NCBI GenBank assembly: GCA_024400115.1
Contig: JAKSNF010000009.1
Span: forward strand, 17,779-81,778
DNA length: 64,000 bases
Source: Paludibacteraceae bacterium
GTDB lineage: Bacteria > Bacteroidota > Bacteroidia > Bacteroidales > Paludibacteraceae
Direction of reading: 5' to 3'
Both the position numbers and the translations under genes were made by a program. This document shows positions 39,201 through 46,613 of the stretch, piece after piece; position 1 is the first letter of the stretch, and every line of letters starts with the position of its first letter. The notes under the pieces are model-generated. The model worked only from the letters and a program-made list of their open reading frames with translations. It did not search any database and was not told the origin of the DNA.

Positions 39201-42200
39201 AGAACCATCTTCTGCCGTTATCACCACGGACGACACATTCTGTTCCGCAGCACCAAAAGTCAATTGTTGACGTTCGTTCTTGGGCACAAAGGTTACTTGC
39301 GGTAAGACACTACCCGCAGCCAAGTCAATCGTATATTCGTGCGTTGCAGGAAGGAAAGAAGTCATCTCTACACCATCCAAAAGGATGGCACTTAATTCGG
39401 TATTTGAAGACCAATCGCGCTCAAAAGCAATGGAATAAATATTAGTAGCCGTTGCCGAAGCCACGCGCAAGAATTGCGTTTGCCCTTGAACATAGGAAGT
39501 GACGGTCAAGTTCTCAGCCGCCTCCCAAGTAACGGTTGGCCATTGCCCCTCATAATGTGCCTCATAATTCATCGTTTTCGGTTGGAAACCGGCTAAGGTT
39601 TCGCCATTGATAAAGATATTGGTCAATAAAGCATCATTATCTACTTGTTTGGTGAACGTAATCGTATATGTGTTGATGCCACCTGCTTGCGATTGCACAT
39701 AAATATAAGCTACTCCACTCTCTTGCGGAAGAACCATCGTTACTTGTTGTCCCTCATCCGGTTCTACCGTCACCTCGGGACGTTGATTGGTATAAGAAAC
39801 TTCGTAGTTCAACTTATCCTGTGCAAAATCGGGAATAGTATCTCCGTCCAAGAAAATAGCCTTTAAGAAAGCATTAGCCGATACGTGAATGATAAAGTTT
39901 AACGTATAAGTGGCTTTATCTCCACTTTGAGCAGTTACGGTAATGAGCACTTGCTCGCCTTGCAAAAGGACAAGTACGCGCTGCGAATTCTCAGCCTTAT
40001 CTACCGTAACGGTAGGGATAACACTAACTCCTTCCGGTAACTCAATATCATAGTTCATTGTAGCAGCATCGAAATTCTCCAACGGCTGACCATCTACATA
40101 AATCATAGCCAACGACGTATTTGAAGAAGTAGCCACCTTGAAATGAATAATATATGTTCTTGATGAGCCTTGTTGCGGATAAACAATAATCTTATAGTCT
40201 CCCCCTACCCCTCCTGAACGAGTTGTAATGGTTTGATACTCATCGCCTGCCACATAAGTCACTTGTGGCAGTTCGGTAGTACCCGCTGCTAAGGGATAAG
40301 TATATTCCGTTACTTCAGGATCAAAGCCCGGTAACGAAACACCATCAACCAAAATATCTTGCAATGTATTAACGGACGATACTTGCTGGTGGAACTGAAT
40401 CTGATACAACCGCGTCGAACCATCTCCTGCGGTAACAAGAATACGCGTAATACCGTTCAAACCGCCATAGGTGATTGTAACCACTTGGTACGGGTCGCCA
40501 TTTTCCACCGTCACAACCGGCATTTCAGTTGTTCCCAACGGCAAATCGTACGAGTAGGAAAGTACCTGTGGATCAAAACCCGCAAGAGGTTCACCATTAA
40601 TAAAGATGGCATTCAACGTCGTTATAGACGAGGTCTCCGTTGAAACCGAAATCTTATATACCGTCGATGTCACCCCATCACCCGCTACAACCGTCACACG
40701 ACTCACTCCGTTCAAACCTCCATATTGAACCTCCACGTTCTGATATTCATCTCCAGGGACAGGTGTAATCGTTGGCACAGAAAGGGTTCCTAATGGCAAA
40801 GATACCGAGTAATTCAGTTTCTCCGGTTCAAAATCTTGGATATAATTAACATCCTCACCCATTTTTAAGTCTGCCAAATAAGCATAGGTAGAAGGCTCTA
40901 AACGCAATGTCAACTTATACACCTTTGCCGTTGGGTTACCGGGAGTTTTGACTGAGATTTGATATACGCCTCCGTCTAACACCGAAGGAGCGGTATAAGT
41001 AATGGTTTGCAAACCGTCAGCATAAGCAGATACAGCCTTTACCGTTGGCATATCTTTAGTATCCACAGGTAACGAAACACGATAACTGGTCTTGGAAGGT
41101 TGGAAACCGGGTATAGACTTACCATTAACCAAAATATCCTTCAACGTATTATCACGCAGTTGGTCTTCCGAGAAACGAATAGTATAGGTTGCCTTCGTCT
41201 TCTTATCCTCTGCCGTTACCGTAATCGTTGCCGTTCCCGTAACCGATGTTGCTTGGGTGATCTTTATCTCTTGCTTTGCATCTGCCGGAGTGCAAGTCAC
41301 TGTCGGAATATCTGTCGTTCCGTAAGGAAGAGCAAAATCGTATTCATATATATTGCTCTTGAAATTAGAAATAGCTTGACCATTTACTTCTATTCCCTTC
41401 AAACTGGCATTATTGGAAGCCGGATATTGGAAACGAATCTTATAAACCTTTGTGCTTTTTCCCTCCTCTGATTTCACAGTCAAGGTAGTCACCTCTCCAA
41501 TTGACCCTTTCGCAATAGTCAATTCCGAACTACTCAATTCACGTCCCGGAAAAATAACCGTCTTTCCTTGGTTGTTAGTCAACGAACCTACACCACGCTT
41601 AGCCACAATGGAAGGAATAGCCGTAACAGTCTTACTCAATTCATAGACTTGTTCTTCCGAGGAGTTAGGATTAAAGTCCGTCCAAACCTTATCACCTATA
41701 ATCAATTGATCAATCTTTGATGAATAAATCAATTCAGCATCATCCACGTATAACGCGTTGCCTGTATAAAGTCCGCTATTTGCACGGAAATTGGGATAGT
41801 TAGATGCCGAGAAAATGACATTGGCCTTCTCGGGCATATCGTTATTTAAATAATAAATAGGAATACGCAAGTTTACCCAATCCTTATACTCTTTTCTGCC
41901 ATAAACCCAGCCTTCGCATATTTGGGTTCCCGGAGTAACAGTAACACACTCGTTAGCATCCAAAGCGATACGGATATCACTCTCTTCGTCCGTCCTCTCT
42001 ATCTCTGTACATCCGTTATTCTTGTTTTTATAACTATTGCCCTTGGCAGTTCCCTTCCAAGAATAAAACAAGACATGGAAATCTTCATCCTTCCAATGAC
42101 TACCCGTTCGCTTAACCCAAACGGATAAGGTATCCGGGCGGCTCTTCCAATTGATTCCACCATAAGTACCCGCTGTTGCAGAACCTACATTAATACCTTC

Positions 42201-42518
42201 CAAGTAGGCCCAAGGCTGACCTAAAGCAATGTAACCGGGAGAGGTCTCCGTGATTCTGATTGCGCCCAACTCCATGTCCTCAACTTTCATCGAGTAATCA
42301 CCCGACTGACCGGAACGCCCTGTTTCTTTTTTCGCAAAATTGAATTTCATTCCGACTTGCGTGACATTCGAATAATGCCAATCCTTGGGCTGCTCCTTAT
42401 TATCAAACTTCTCACCCGACCAATCATTGAAATTACTATTAGGCAGTTGTTGCCCCTGAGCGAACATCGCTCCTAAAAAAAACGTTACAAAAACGAAAGA
42501 AAAGTAAACTTTTTTCAT
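33213..42518 (-). CDS. Giant surface protein: PCMD-like domains, about 29 cadherin-like beta-sandwich repeats, probable T9SS signal
   Basis: About 3101 residues with signal peptide MKKVYFSFVFVTFFLGAMFAQG. Residues about 20-270 and 1540-1730 look like putative carbohydrate-metabolism (PCMD) domains (LPNSNFNDWS...; IPNGEFTEWTTAKYNKGPKP). The rest is roughly 29 repeats of 80-90 residues with the cadherin-like pattern L.AI.VNG..I.GF.P....Y...LP.GT...P.V, then TITVTA.DG....Y.I.F. The last ~90 residues end YYLYVFMEGEKRILQSGKL, like a T9SS C-terminal sorting domain, so export to the cell surface by T9SS is inferred. The start at 42518 is chosen for the signal peptide. A promoter lies at 42560-42591. 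A carbohydrate-facing adhesin or scaffold is plausible. Confidence 0.85.
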   Translation of the reverse strand: MKKVYFSFVFVTFFLGAMFAQGQQLPNSNFNDWSGEKFDNKEQPKDWHYSNVTQVGMKFNFAKKETGRSGQSGDYSMKVEDMELGAIRITETSPGYIALGQPWAYLEGINVGSATAGTYGGINWKSRPDTLSVWVKRTGSHWKDEDFHVLFYSWKGTAKGNSYKNKNNGCTEIERTDEESDIRIALDANECVTVTPGTQICEGWVYGRKEYKDWVNLRIPIYYLNNDMPEKANVIFSASNYPNFRANSGLYTGNALYVDDAELIYSSKIDQLIIGDKVWTDFNPNSSEEQVYELSKTVTAIPSIVAKRGVGSLTNNQGKTVIFPGRELSSSELTIAKGSIGEVTTLTVKSEEGKSTKVYKIRFQYPASNNASLKGIEVNGQAISNFKSNIYEYDFALPYGTTDIPTVTCTPADAKQEIKITQATSVTGTATITVTAEDKKTKATYTIRFSEDQLRDNTLKDILVNGKSIPGFQPSKTSYRVSLPVDTKDMPTVKAVSAYADGLQTITYTAPSVLDGGVYQISVKTPGNPTAKVYKLTLRLEPSTYAYLADLKMGEDVNYIQDFEPEKLNYSVSLPLGTLSVPTITPVPGDEYQNVEVQYGGLNGVSRVTVVAGDGVTSTVYKISVSTETSSITTLNAIFINGEPLAGFDPQVLSYSYDLPLGTTEMPVVTVENGDPYQVVTITYGGLNGITRILVTAGDGSTRLYQIQFHQQVSSVNTLQDILVDGVSLPGFDPEVTEYTYPLAAGTTELPQVTYVAGDEYQTITTRSGGVGGDYKIIVYPQQGSSRTYIIHFKVATSSNTSLAMIYVDGQPLENFDAATMNYDIELPEGVSVIPTVTVDKAENSQRVLVLLQGEQVLITVTAQSGDKATYTLNFIIHVSANAFLKAIFLDGDTIPDFAQDKLNYEVSYTNQRPEVTVEPDEGQQVTMVLPQESGVAYIYVQSQAGGINTYTITFTKQVDNDALLTNIFINGETLAGFQPKTMNYEAHYEGQWPTVTWEAAENLTVTSYVQGQTQFLRVASATATNIYSIAFERDWSSNTELSAILLDGVEMTSFLPATHEYTIDLAAGSVLPQVTFVPKNERQQLTFGAAEQNVSSVVITAEDGSQATYKVTFNVAKYNLTAPISIAVENHEISYQPTTLVYNIPIGTGEALPQVTVVPDKGQSIVIYNESNTLQKVIVTAQSGAQAVYEIRYNRQKSNNALLADILINNQSIAGFRSDKFDYVDTLAWRTKIVPCVMPKGIMPTQTITTHYSQVDGVMTIEVMAEDEVTKQNYTIAFPVIKSSNTNLESIAFTDLEFDFNPAVTEYSFVLPYGATRVPQLELYERQEPEQQVAIESRPLGDTTFIEVTAENGDTKTYSFLFKTQESNEANQLRSLQYIYSRENTPDRLDTVFLNVTEREFAINLPYGTKTFEVIYAKNYNEQVIFAQQGGTLRPTIIKVQANHTDYEDLTYTITPNVATQNPAVLTGLKVNGTAVSGFDSNRFSYIVNLTSSSIVEYQVASFQTGVTVLQQNSKHWQAKVMNDGYTNIYDIWYFYSNDVIPNGEFTEWTTAKYNKGPKPVSWQVVADAANSEGTYKSGGEVKQDPTGVAYLYSRYPGIFGVGGIIPGFITLGTVTGTLGVAGSSSFQVSGGITFRNTPDVLSIYYKFPKVSDNNRIVYQLTGNLGYKELIHKDTKAFSNYKQLDLDLSSANAAVGNPSSMNIILNSYYQESGTTADGSAEMYVDWVRFAYNSQLTALKVNGLDAALTDKAFAVTLTDCEQTRIPTLAFTGEVSDQAQLITWSEENAGVRTATIRNFAEDGTYTDYTLSVTRPLQSSANLQSLLVNGEEISGFDASTFEYTYIMTSAQLPDVDYKALSNLQTITMNYADSVMTIAVTAENGTSQNYTIRMKRPVSSNTQLVAIDGVESFDSAIREYQLTAEQLPVLNFYKAEDAQTVVMRNGVFTVKAADGSVGTYTVIAQPQPRQSQGLITEFEIDGTIPTDFGGTNYTKTADQPEWVSFVRDDYRDSVVMVQTEEQIQWTVFGTESNTKTYILSKPSDDVANTKLSAILVADTLIAGFNADIKDYTLVTDSAVQLKVVPVQQEQKVEISLEDNVYSIVVTTANGTDKATYKVTILPNLSNVAELEMIYLDGQELSGFRSDSLEYTIILPTPQVKQQELQMPSISYRSGNNATVSMEVGKLGEPTLISVTSEDQSAHRNYTITIEAEPSHNAELSAILINNQPVEHFSSTYAYYSTRVPNMDFSVMWSAEDKFVTVTRSDVDGENNVIVNLDTKAQDGTTTRHYEINVYVEAFAASATLADITLNGQPMSEFLPELNPMLAFSPMNNQYTINLPLGTTILPDVQAVLGQEGQKVTYIRDGFKVQLQVSSKDDAVTNTYTIKYVVPKSSNTLLSNIFVNGEAIEGFEPTTFVYTCTLPLDEQEEQPDVVGQQSEATQTIADAVFDGNRATIEVTAEDLSKAQYVVVFDFQPSTADTLRAIYEDAQLLSGFEPTKNEYTIVLPMGERRFPNLDWEVGEDHQVVTLDTLLADTYHLNRRITVTAQDGRHRVYAINHEITKSSVDTLAGLFINDKPLESFEGSQTEYSVYINEGDEQPVVTWLTGDDYQQVSITLLPEISGVKAMNKAVLLVEAEDGSINIYTIHFLYNLDSNAQLKMIRCNGEDIADFDPERLSYIVALAKNEDYPFIDWELFNDLQRVIENRVEDTTFLTVTAENGNQLVYRLTYKHSLSENAQLSDILINDISLPEFDPDIYEYQLAVPFGDSIPVVTPIAMEPVQTITLRSDTTQDANGATVVTVIIEVLAEETSISNEYFLAFTCKKNFDATLQAIYVQGKAIEDFDPLVTDYVLYLPVGSDSSAFYAQQDISYTLSDPLATASLNQQQDGSFIISVVAQDGESTMVYSLTQEVALDDNNYLATILLDSLEMPNFDPETTFYTYILSDGAVVPNVEAFAESERATVSINVKTVGDTTLILCEAENNEVRKYYINFVYSSINEGQSPTSHDVVLKYIQGTTDIMVATIRKNVVFCLFDAYGQRLCSYKLPTSNFNYSDIRTDKDGIETFFDFDPQVVGVTIHLTPNQYYLYVFMEGEKRILQSGKLMVR

Positions 42519-42559
42519 ATATTTATTGTTTATTGACAAAGTAATAATAAAAATCGGGG

Positions 42560-42591
42560 CAAAAGTACTGCTTTTTTCTGATATACACAAT
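42560..42591 (-). promoter_or_regulatory. Promoter of the giant surface protein
   Basis: Minus strand ATTG (42591-42588), 20 nt, TACTTTTG (42567-42560). The -33 box differs from TTTG by one base; the spacer contains TATATCAGAAAAAAGCAG, similar to the mraZ promoter. Confidence 0.65.
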
Positions 42592-42664
42592 ACCCACCTT
42601 TTTGAAAAATTTACCAATAATTAAGAACTTCTTTTTTTTCTTTAAAAAACACACCTATCGAAAT

Positions 42665-42681
42665 GTTTGGCATAGTTATTG
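42665..42681 (+). promoter_or_regulatory. Candidate alternative promoter/regulatory motif upstream of moxR
   Basis: GTTTGGCATAGTTATTG, 81 nt before the moxR ATG. It matches 16 of 17 positions at 3491-3507, upstream of htpG. GG followed after 10 nt by G resembles the -24/-12 spacing of sigma-54 promoters, though the -12 element is GT/GA and not GC. Confidence 0.45.
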
Positions 42682-42739
42682 TGGTCTTTCAGCCCGAAGG
42701 GCGGTCTTTCAGTGAAGGCGGTTCTTTAGCCAAGCGGTC
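42682..42739 (+). repeat. Mini-hairpin array upstream of moxR
   Basis: Units of the TTCAG-X-CGGTCTT orientation: X includes CCCGAAGGG, TGAAGG and CCAAG. It lies between the candidate promoter motif and the moxR start, so it is probably in the bat operon leader. Confidence 0.85.
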
Positions 42740-42761
42740 AAAAACTAAATAAATATATACT

Positions 42762-43757
42762 ATGCAAACTACCGTTGACATTCGCGAACTCCAAGAGCGC
42801 ATTGAGCGTGAGAGTTCGTTTGTAGATGCCCTTACCTTGGGCATGAATCAAGTAATTGTGGGGCAAAAGCACCTTATTGAGTCTCTGCTCATCGGCATGT
42901 TATCCGATGGTCATATTCTGTTGGAGGGTGTTCCCGGGTTGGCAAAAACTCTTGCCATTAAGACATTAGCAGACCTCATCAAAGCAAACTTCTCGCGTAT
43001 TCAGTTTACGCCGGATCTTCTCCCCGCTGATGTTATAGGAACACAAATCTATAGTCAGAAGAAGGAAGAGTTCTCTATCAAACGCGGACCTATCTTTGCC
43101 AATTTCGTTCTGGCAGATGAGATCAATCGTGCCCCGGCAAAGGTTCAGTCGGCTCTGCTTGAGGCCATGCAAGAGCGTCAAGTAACCATTGGAGAACAAA
43201 CGTTCAAATTAGACGACCCGTTCCTTGTTCTTGCTACCCAAAACCCCATTGAGCAAGAAGGTACCTACCCTCTCCCTGAGGCACAGACGGATCGTTTCAT
43301 GTTAAAAGTAGTCATCGGTTACCCACAAAAAGAGGAAGAGCAAGCCATTATTCGTCAGAACATCTCCGGAGAGAAAAAACAAATACTGCCTATTCTTTCT
43401 ACAGAAGACATCTGTAAAGCACGCAATGTGGTGCGTCAAGTTTATCTCGACGAAAAGATAGAGAAATACATTGTGGACATTGTTTTTGCCACGCGTAATC
43501 CCGAGGCTTATGGTTTGGAAAAACTCAAACCTATGATTGCTTTCGGAGGTAGTCCCCGTGCCAGCATCAACTTAGCTCTTGCAGCACGGGCTTATGCGTT
43601 CATTCATCGCCGTGGCTACGTCATACCGGAGGATGTTCGTGCTATCTGTTACGATGTGCTACGCCATCGTATTGGATTAACCTACGAGGCAGAAGCCAAC
43701 AACGTTACTACCGAAGATATCATTACCGACATTCTTAATGCCGTTCAAGTTCCATAA
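42762..43757 (+). CDS. MoxR-family AAA+ ATPase, first gene of the bat operon
   Basis: A 331-residue chaperone-like ATPase that acts with von Willebrand A (vWA) proteins. Walker A variant GVPGLAKT, Walker B ADEINRAPAKVQSALLEAMQ, and the MoxR signature ATQNPIEQEGTYPLPEAQ are present, with a C-terminal lid (GGSPRASINLALAARAYA). It starts a run of nine same-strand genes with gaps of at most 34 nt. In Bacteroides fragilis the related Bat locus was described as an aerotolerance operon. The likely role is to remodel BatA/BatB complexes at the inner membrane. Confidence 0.93.
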   Translation: MQTTVDIRELQERIERESSFVDALTLGMNQVIVGQKHLIESLLIGMLSDGHILLEGVPGLAKTLAIKTLADLIKANFSRIQFTPDLLPADVIGTQIYSQKKEEFSIKRGPIFANFVLADEINRAPAKVQSALLEAMQERQVTIGEQTFKLDDPFLVLATQNPIEQEGTYPLPEAQTDRFMLKVVIGYPQKEEEQAIIRQNISGEKKQILPILSTEDICKARNVVRQVYLDEKIEKYIVDIVFATRNPEAYGLEKLKPMIAFGGSPRASINLALAARAYAFIHRRGYVIPEDVRAICYDVLRHRIGLTYEAEANNVTTEDIITDILNAVQVP

Positions 43758-43762
43758 TCCTT

Positions 43763-44650
43763 ATGACTTCAGAAGAACTATTACAAAAGGTTCGGAAGAT
43801 TGAGATTAAGACGCGGTCACTCTCGCGCAACATCTTCGCTGGTGAATACCACTCCCAATTCAAAGGGCGTGGTATGTCCTTCAGCGAGGTTCGCGAATAT
43901 CAACCCGGGGACGATGTTCGCTCCATCGATTGGAACGTGACTGCTCGCCTTAATAAGCCTTATATCAAGGTTTATGAAGAGGAACGCGAATTAACCGTTA
44001 TGTTACTCGTTGACGTGTCCGGAAGCCGTAATTTCGGTACAATCTCACAATTCAAACGAGATATGATGGCGGAAGTGGCTGCCACACTTGCCTTCTCTAC
44101 TATTGAGAATAATGATAAGGTCGGCGTTATCTTTTTTAGCGATAAAATAGAACTCTTTATTCCGCCCAAGAAAGGTAAAACACATGTGCTCCACATCATT
44201 CGCCAATTACTCTCTTTCGAACCCACTTCCACGGGTACAGACATCAACCTCGCGCTTGAGTATTTGACCAACGCTATTAAGCGACACTGTACTGCCTTTC
44301 TTATCTCCGATTGTTTGGATAGCACATTTACTGCACCACAAACGAAACGAAGCACCTCAACACCGCTTATGATTGCAGCCAATAGGCACGATATTTCTGT
44401 TATTCAGATATATGACAAGCACGATACTTATCTTCCCAATATCGGACTAATTCAAGTACGCGATGCAGAAACGGGCAAGCGCCTTTGGGCGGATACGGCT
44501 TTAGCATCGGTAAGAAATGCCTATAACGAACACTGGCTCACCAACCAACGCAATCTACACAATTTACTCACCAAAACCGGCACACGCAACGTCTCTGTTA
44601 CCACCGATGGCGATTACGTCAAAGCCCTAATGAATTTATTCAAGCAATAA
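43763..44650 (+). CDS. DUF58 domain protein (vWA-like)
   Basis: 295 residues with the DUF58 signature QPGDDVRSIDWNVTARLN and a vWA-type metal-site motif LLVDVSGSRNFG. Cytosolic, 5 nt after moxR; MoxR-DUF58 pairs are a conserved module. It is followed by a pure AACTCTA tandem tract and then the next gene. Its molecular role is not established; assembly or regulation of the membrane vWA proteins downstream is inferred. Confidence 0.92.
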   Translation: MTSEELLQKVRKIEIKTRSLSRNIFAGEYHSQFKGRGMSFSEVREYQPGDDVRSIDWNVTARLNKPYIKVYEEERELTVMLLVDVSGSRNFGTISQFKRDMMAEVAATLAFSTIENNDKVGVIFFSDKIELFIPPKKGKTHVLHIIRQLLSFEPTSTGTDINLALEYLTNAIKRHCTAFLISDCLDSTFTAPQTKRSTSTPLMIAANRHDISVIQIYDKHDTYLPNIGLIQVRDAETGKRLWADTALASVRNAYNEHWLTNQRNLHNLLTKTGTRNVSVTTDGDYVKALMNLFKQ

Positions 44651-44682
44651 ACTCTAAACTCTAAACTCTAAACTCTAAACTA
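44649..44682 (+). repeat. 7-bp tandem tract AACTCTA between DUF58 and the next gene
   Basis: Four perfect AACTCTA units and a partial one fill the whole 34-bp spacer. A tract like this contains a TAA in every frame. Confidence 0.93.
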
Positions 44683-44684
44683 AA

Positions 44685-45602
44685 ATGCTCGCATTTTTAT
44701 TAAGCATCATCGTTAGCGCCGCTCTTGATACGTCCGAAATTATGATTGGCGACCAAACAGACCTTCATCTGCAAGCCATCTGCGAACCTACCGAGCAGGT
44801 TGCTTTCCCTGTCTTTGGTGAAGAACTCATTCCCGGGTTGGAGATTGTGGACCGAACAATTAGGGACACTACTACTCTCAGAGATGGTCGTCTTCGATAC
44901 GACCAATACCTAACCCTCACCGGATTTCACGATTCGCTCTATTATATTGAGCCAATTGCCTTTACTTCGGGTAATGATACGTTTTGGTCAGAAGGAGAAA
45001 GGTTATCTCTCAACATTATCCAACCTTTTGAGATTGATACTACCCTCGCTATCACGGATATCAAACCCATTGCCAAAGCTCCCATTTGGTGGTGGGGCAT
45101 AATCCGCTGGATATTACTGGCTCTCGCATTGGCGGGTTTAGCCGTAGGCGGCTACTTCGCGTGGAAGAAATGGGGATACCTCCTATCTCACAATCCACAA
45201 TCCACCATCCACCATCCACAGCCTACGCGTCCTTGCGAAGAGGTTGCCCTTGAGAAATTGGATATCATCAAGGCAGAAAAAATTTGGCAAGCTGGTGAGG
45301 TTAAAAAATACCATACACTCATTACGGATGTTGTGCGCGAATATATTGCAGGGCGTTTTGATTTCTCTTCCACCGAGAAGACTTCGGACGAAACGCTACG
45401 CGCCATGAAAGAGAAACTATCGGACAATAAAGATCTTTATCATCAATTACGTCAAATGCTCTCCTTAGCAGACCTCGTCAAGTTTGCTAAATGGCAGACC
45501 ACCCCCGAAGAGAACGAACGCTCTCTTGCGGATGCCTACACATTCGTTCACGAAACAACCGAAAAGGAGAAAGTGGAAGAAGACCAAAACTCTAAACTCT
45601 AA
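44685..45602 (+). CDS. Bat-operon membrane protein (DUF4381-like), unknown function
   Basis: 305 residues with a short hydrophobic start (MLAFLLSIIVSAALDTS), a beta-rich extracytoplasmic domain, one transmembrane helix (IIRWILLALALAGLAVGGYF, about residue 144-163), and a cytosolic helical tail with YHTLITDVVREYIAGRFDF and TTPEENERSLADAYTFV. Proteins of this shape sit between DUF58 and batA in Bacteroidota. A 7-bp ATCCACA tract encodes NPQSTIHHPQPT just after the helix, and the final residues (NSKL) and the stop codon come from an AACTCTA tract. Confidence 0.75.
   Translation: MLAFLLSIIVSAALDTSEIMIGDQTDLHLQAICEPTEQVAFPVFGEELIPGLEIVDRTIRDTTTLRDGRLRYDQYLTLTGFHDSLYYIEPIAFTSGNDTFWSEGERLSLNIIQPFEIDTTLAITDIKPIAKAPIWWWGIIRWILLALALAGLAVGGYFAWKKWGYLLSHNPQSTIHHPQPTRPCEEVALEKLDIIKAEKIWQAGEVKKYHTLITDVVREYIAGRFDFSSTEKTSDETLRAMKEKLSDNKDLYHQLRQMLSLADLVKFAKWQTTPEENERSLADAYTFVHETTEKEKVEEDQNSKL
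45190..45222 (+). repeat. 7-bp tandem tract (ATCCACA/ATCCACC) in the DUF4381-like gene
   Basis: About four to five units, open in all frames, coding for NPQSTIHHPQ in the linker after the membrane helix. Confidence 0.9.
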
Positions 45603-45620
45603 ACTCTAAACTCTAAACTA
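45588..45620 (+). repeat. 7-bp tandem tract AACTCTA spanning a stop codon
   Basis: Four to five units; the first encode the last residues (NSKL) and the TAA of the DUF4381-like gene and the rest fill the spacer to batA. Confidence 0.92.
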
Positions 45621-45622
45621 GC

Positions 45623-46609
45623 ATGACCTTCCATAACCCATATTACCTCTTCCTTCTTTTACTCATAGTCCCTGTTGTCTATTGGTACTGGAAGCAGTTA
45701 CATAAGACGGATGCAGACCTAACCATGTCCTCGTCTATAGTCTTCACCAAGCAACCTAAGTCATGGCGTGTTTGGCTTATTCACGTTCCTTTTGCGCTCC
45801 GTTTAGCGGCTATCGTACTCCTTTCTATTGCACTCGCGCGCCCGCAATTGAGCAACCGTTGGCAGTCGCAATCAACGGAAGGTATAGACATCATGATGGC
45901 GCTTGATATATCCGGCACCATGCTTGCCGAGGATCTGCGCCCTAACCGACTGGAAGCCGCTAAAGCGGTGGCTTCTGACTTCATCGTCAGTCGCCCTAAC
46001 GATAATATAGGTCTGGTCGTCTTCGCCGGAGAGTCTTTCACTCAATGCCCTCTCACGACTGACCACGCCGTCCTCGCTAACCTCTTCACATCCGTTCATT
46101 TCGGTATGATTGAAGACGGAACAGCCATCGGTTTGGGTTTGGCCAATGCCGTCAATCGAATGAAGGACTCCCAAACCAAATCTAAGGTTATCATCCTCCT
46201 CACCGACGGTAGCAATAACCGAGGCGACATAGACCCTGCCACCGCAGCCGAAATAGCCAAAACCTTTGACATTCGCGTTTATGCTATTGGTGTAGGATCC
46301 TTAGACGATGCACGCTGCCCCGTTCAAACACCTTACGGTACCCAGTATGTCACCATCTCCAATGAGTTTGACGAGACGACTCTTCGAAATATCGCTGCCA
46401 CCACAGGCGGAGAATATTTCCGCGCTACGGATAACAATAGTCTCAAACGTATATATGAGCAGATAGACCAATTGGAAAAAACCAAGATTCGTGTTCGCGA
46501 ATATAGCAAACGAACCGAGAACTTTGAAACCTTCCTCTTGGCCGCTCTTATGTGTGTATTACTTGATATTCTCATTAAATGTTTTGTCTTGAAATCAATC
46601 AATAATTAA
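45623..46609 (+). CDS. batA: BatA, vWA-domain membrane protein
   Basis: 328 residues: two N-terminal helices (YYLFLLLLIVPVVYWYW, LAAIVLLSIALARP), a periplasm- or cytosol-facing vWA domain with the MIDAS motif DISGTMLAEDLRPNRL, TAIGLGLANAV and LLTDGSNN, and a C-terminal helix (FLLAALMCVLLDILI). The MIDAS site is intact (D.SGT, T and D). It pairs with BatB, from which it is separated here by an M16 peptidase gene. Confidence 0.92.
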   Translation: MTFHNPYYLFLLLLIVPVVYWYWKQLHKTDADLTMSSSIVFTKQPKSWRVWLIHVPFALRLAAIVLLSIALARPQLSNRWQSQSTEGIDIMMALDISGTMLAEDLRPNRLEAAKAVASDFIVSRPNDNIGLVVFAGESFTQCPLTTDHAVLANLFTSVHFGMIEDGTAIGLGLANAVNRMKDSQTKSKVIILLTDGSNNRGDIDPATAAEIAKTFDIRVYAIGVGSLDDARCPVQTPYGTQYVTISNEFDETTLRNIAATTGGEYFRATDNNSLKRIYEQIDQLEKTKIRVREYSKRTENFETFLLAALMCVLLDILIKCFVLKSINN

Positions 46610-46613
46610 TAAT

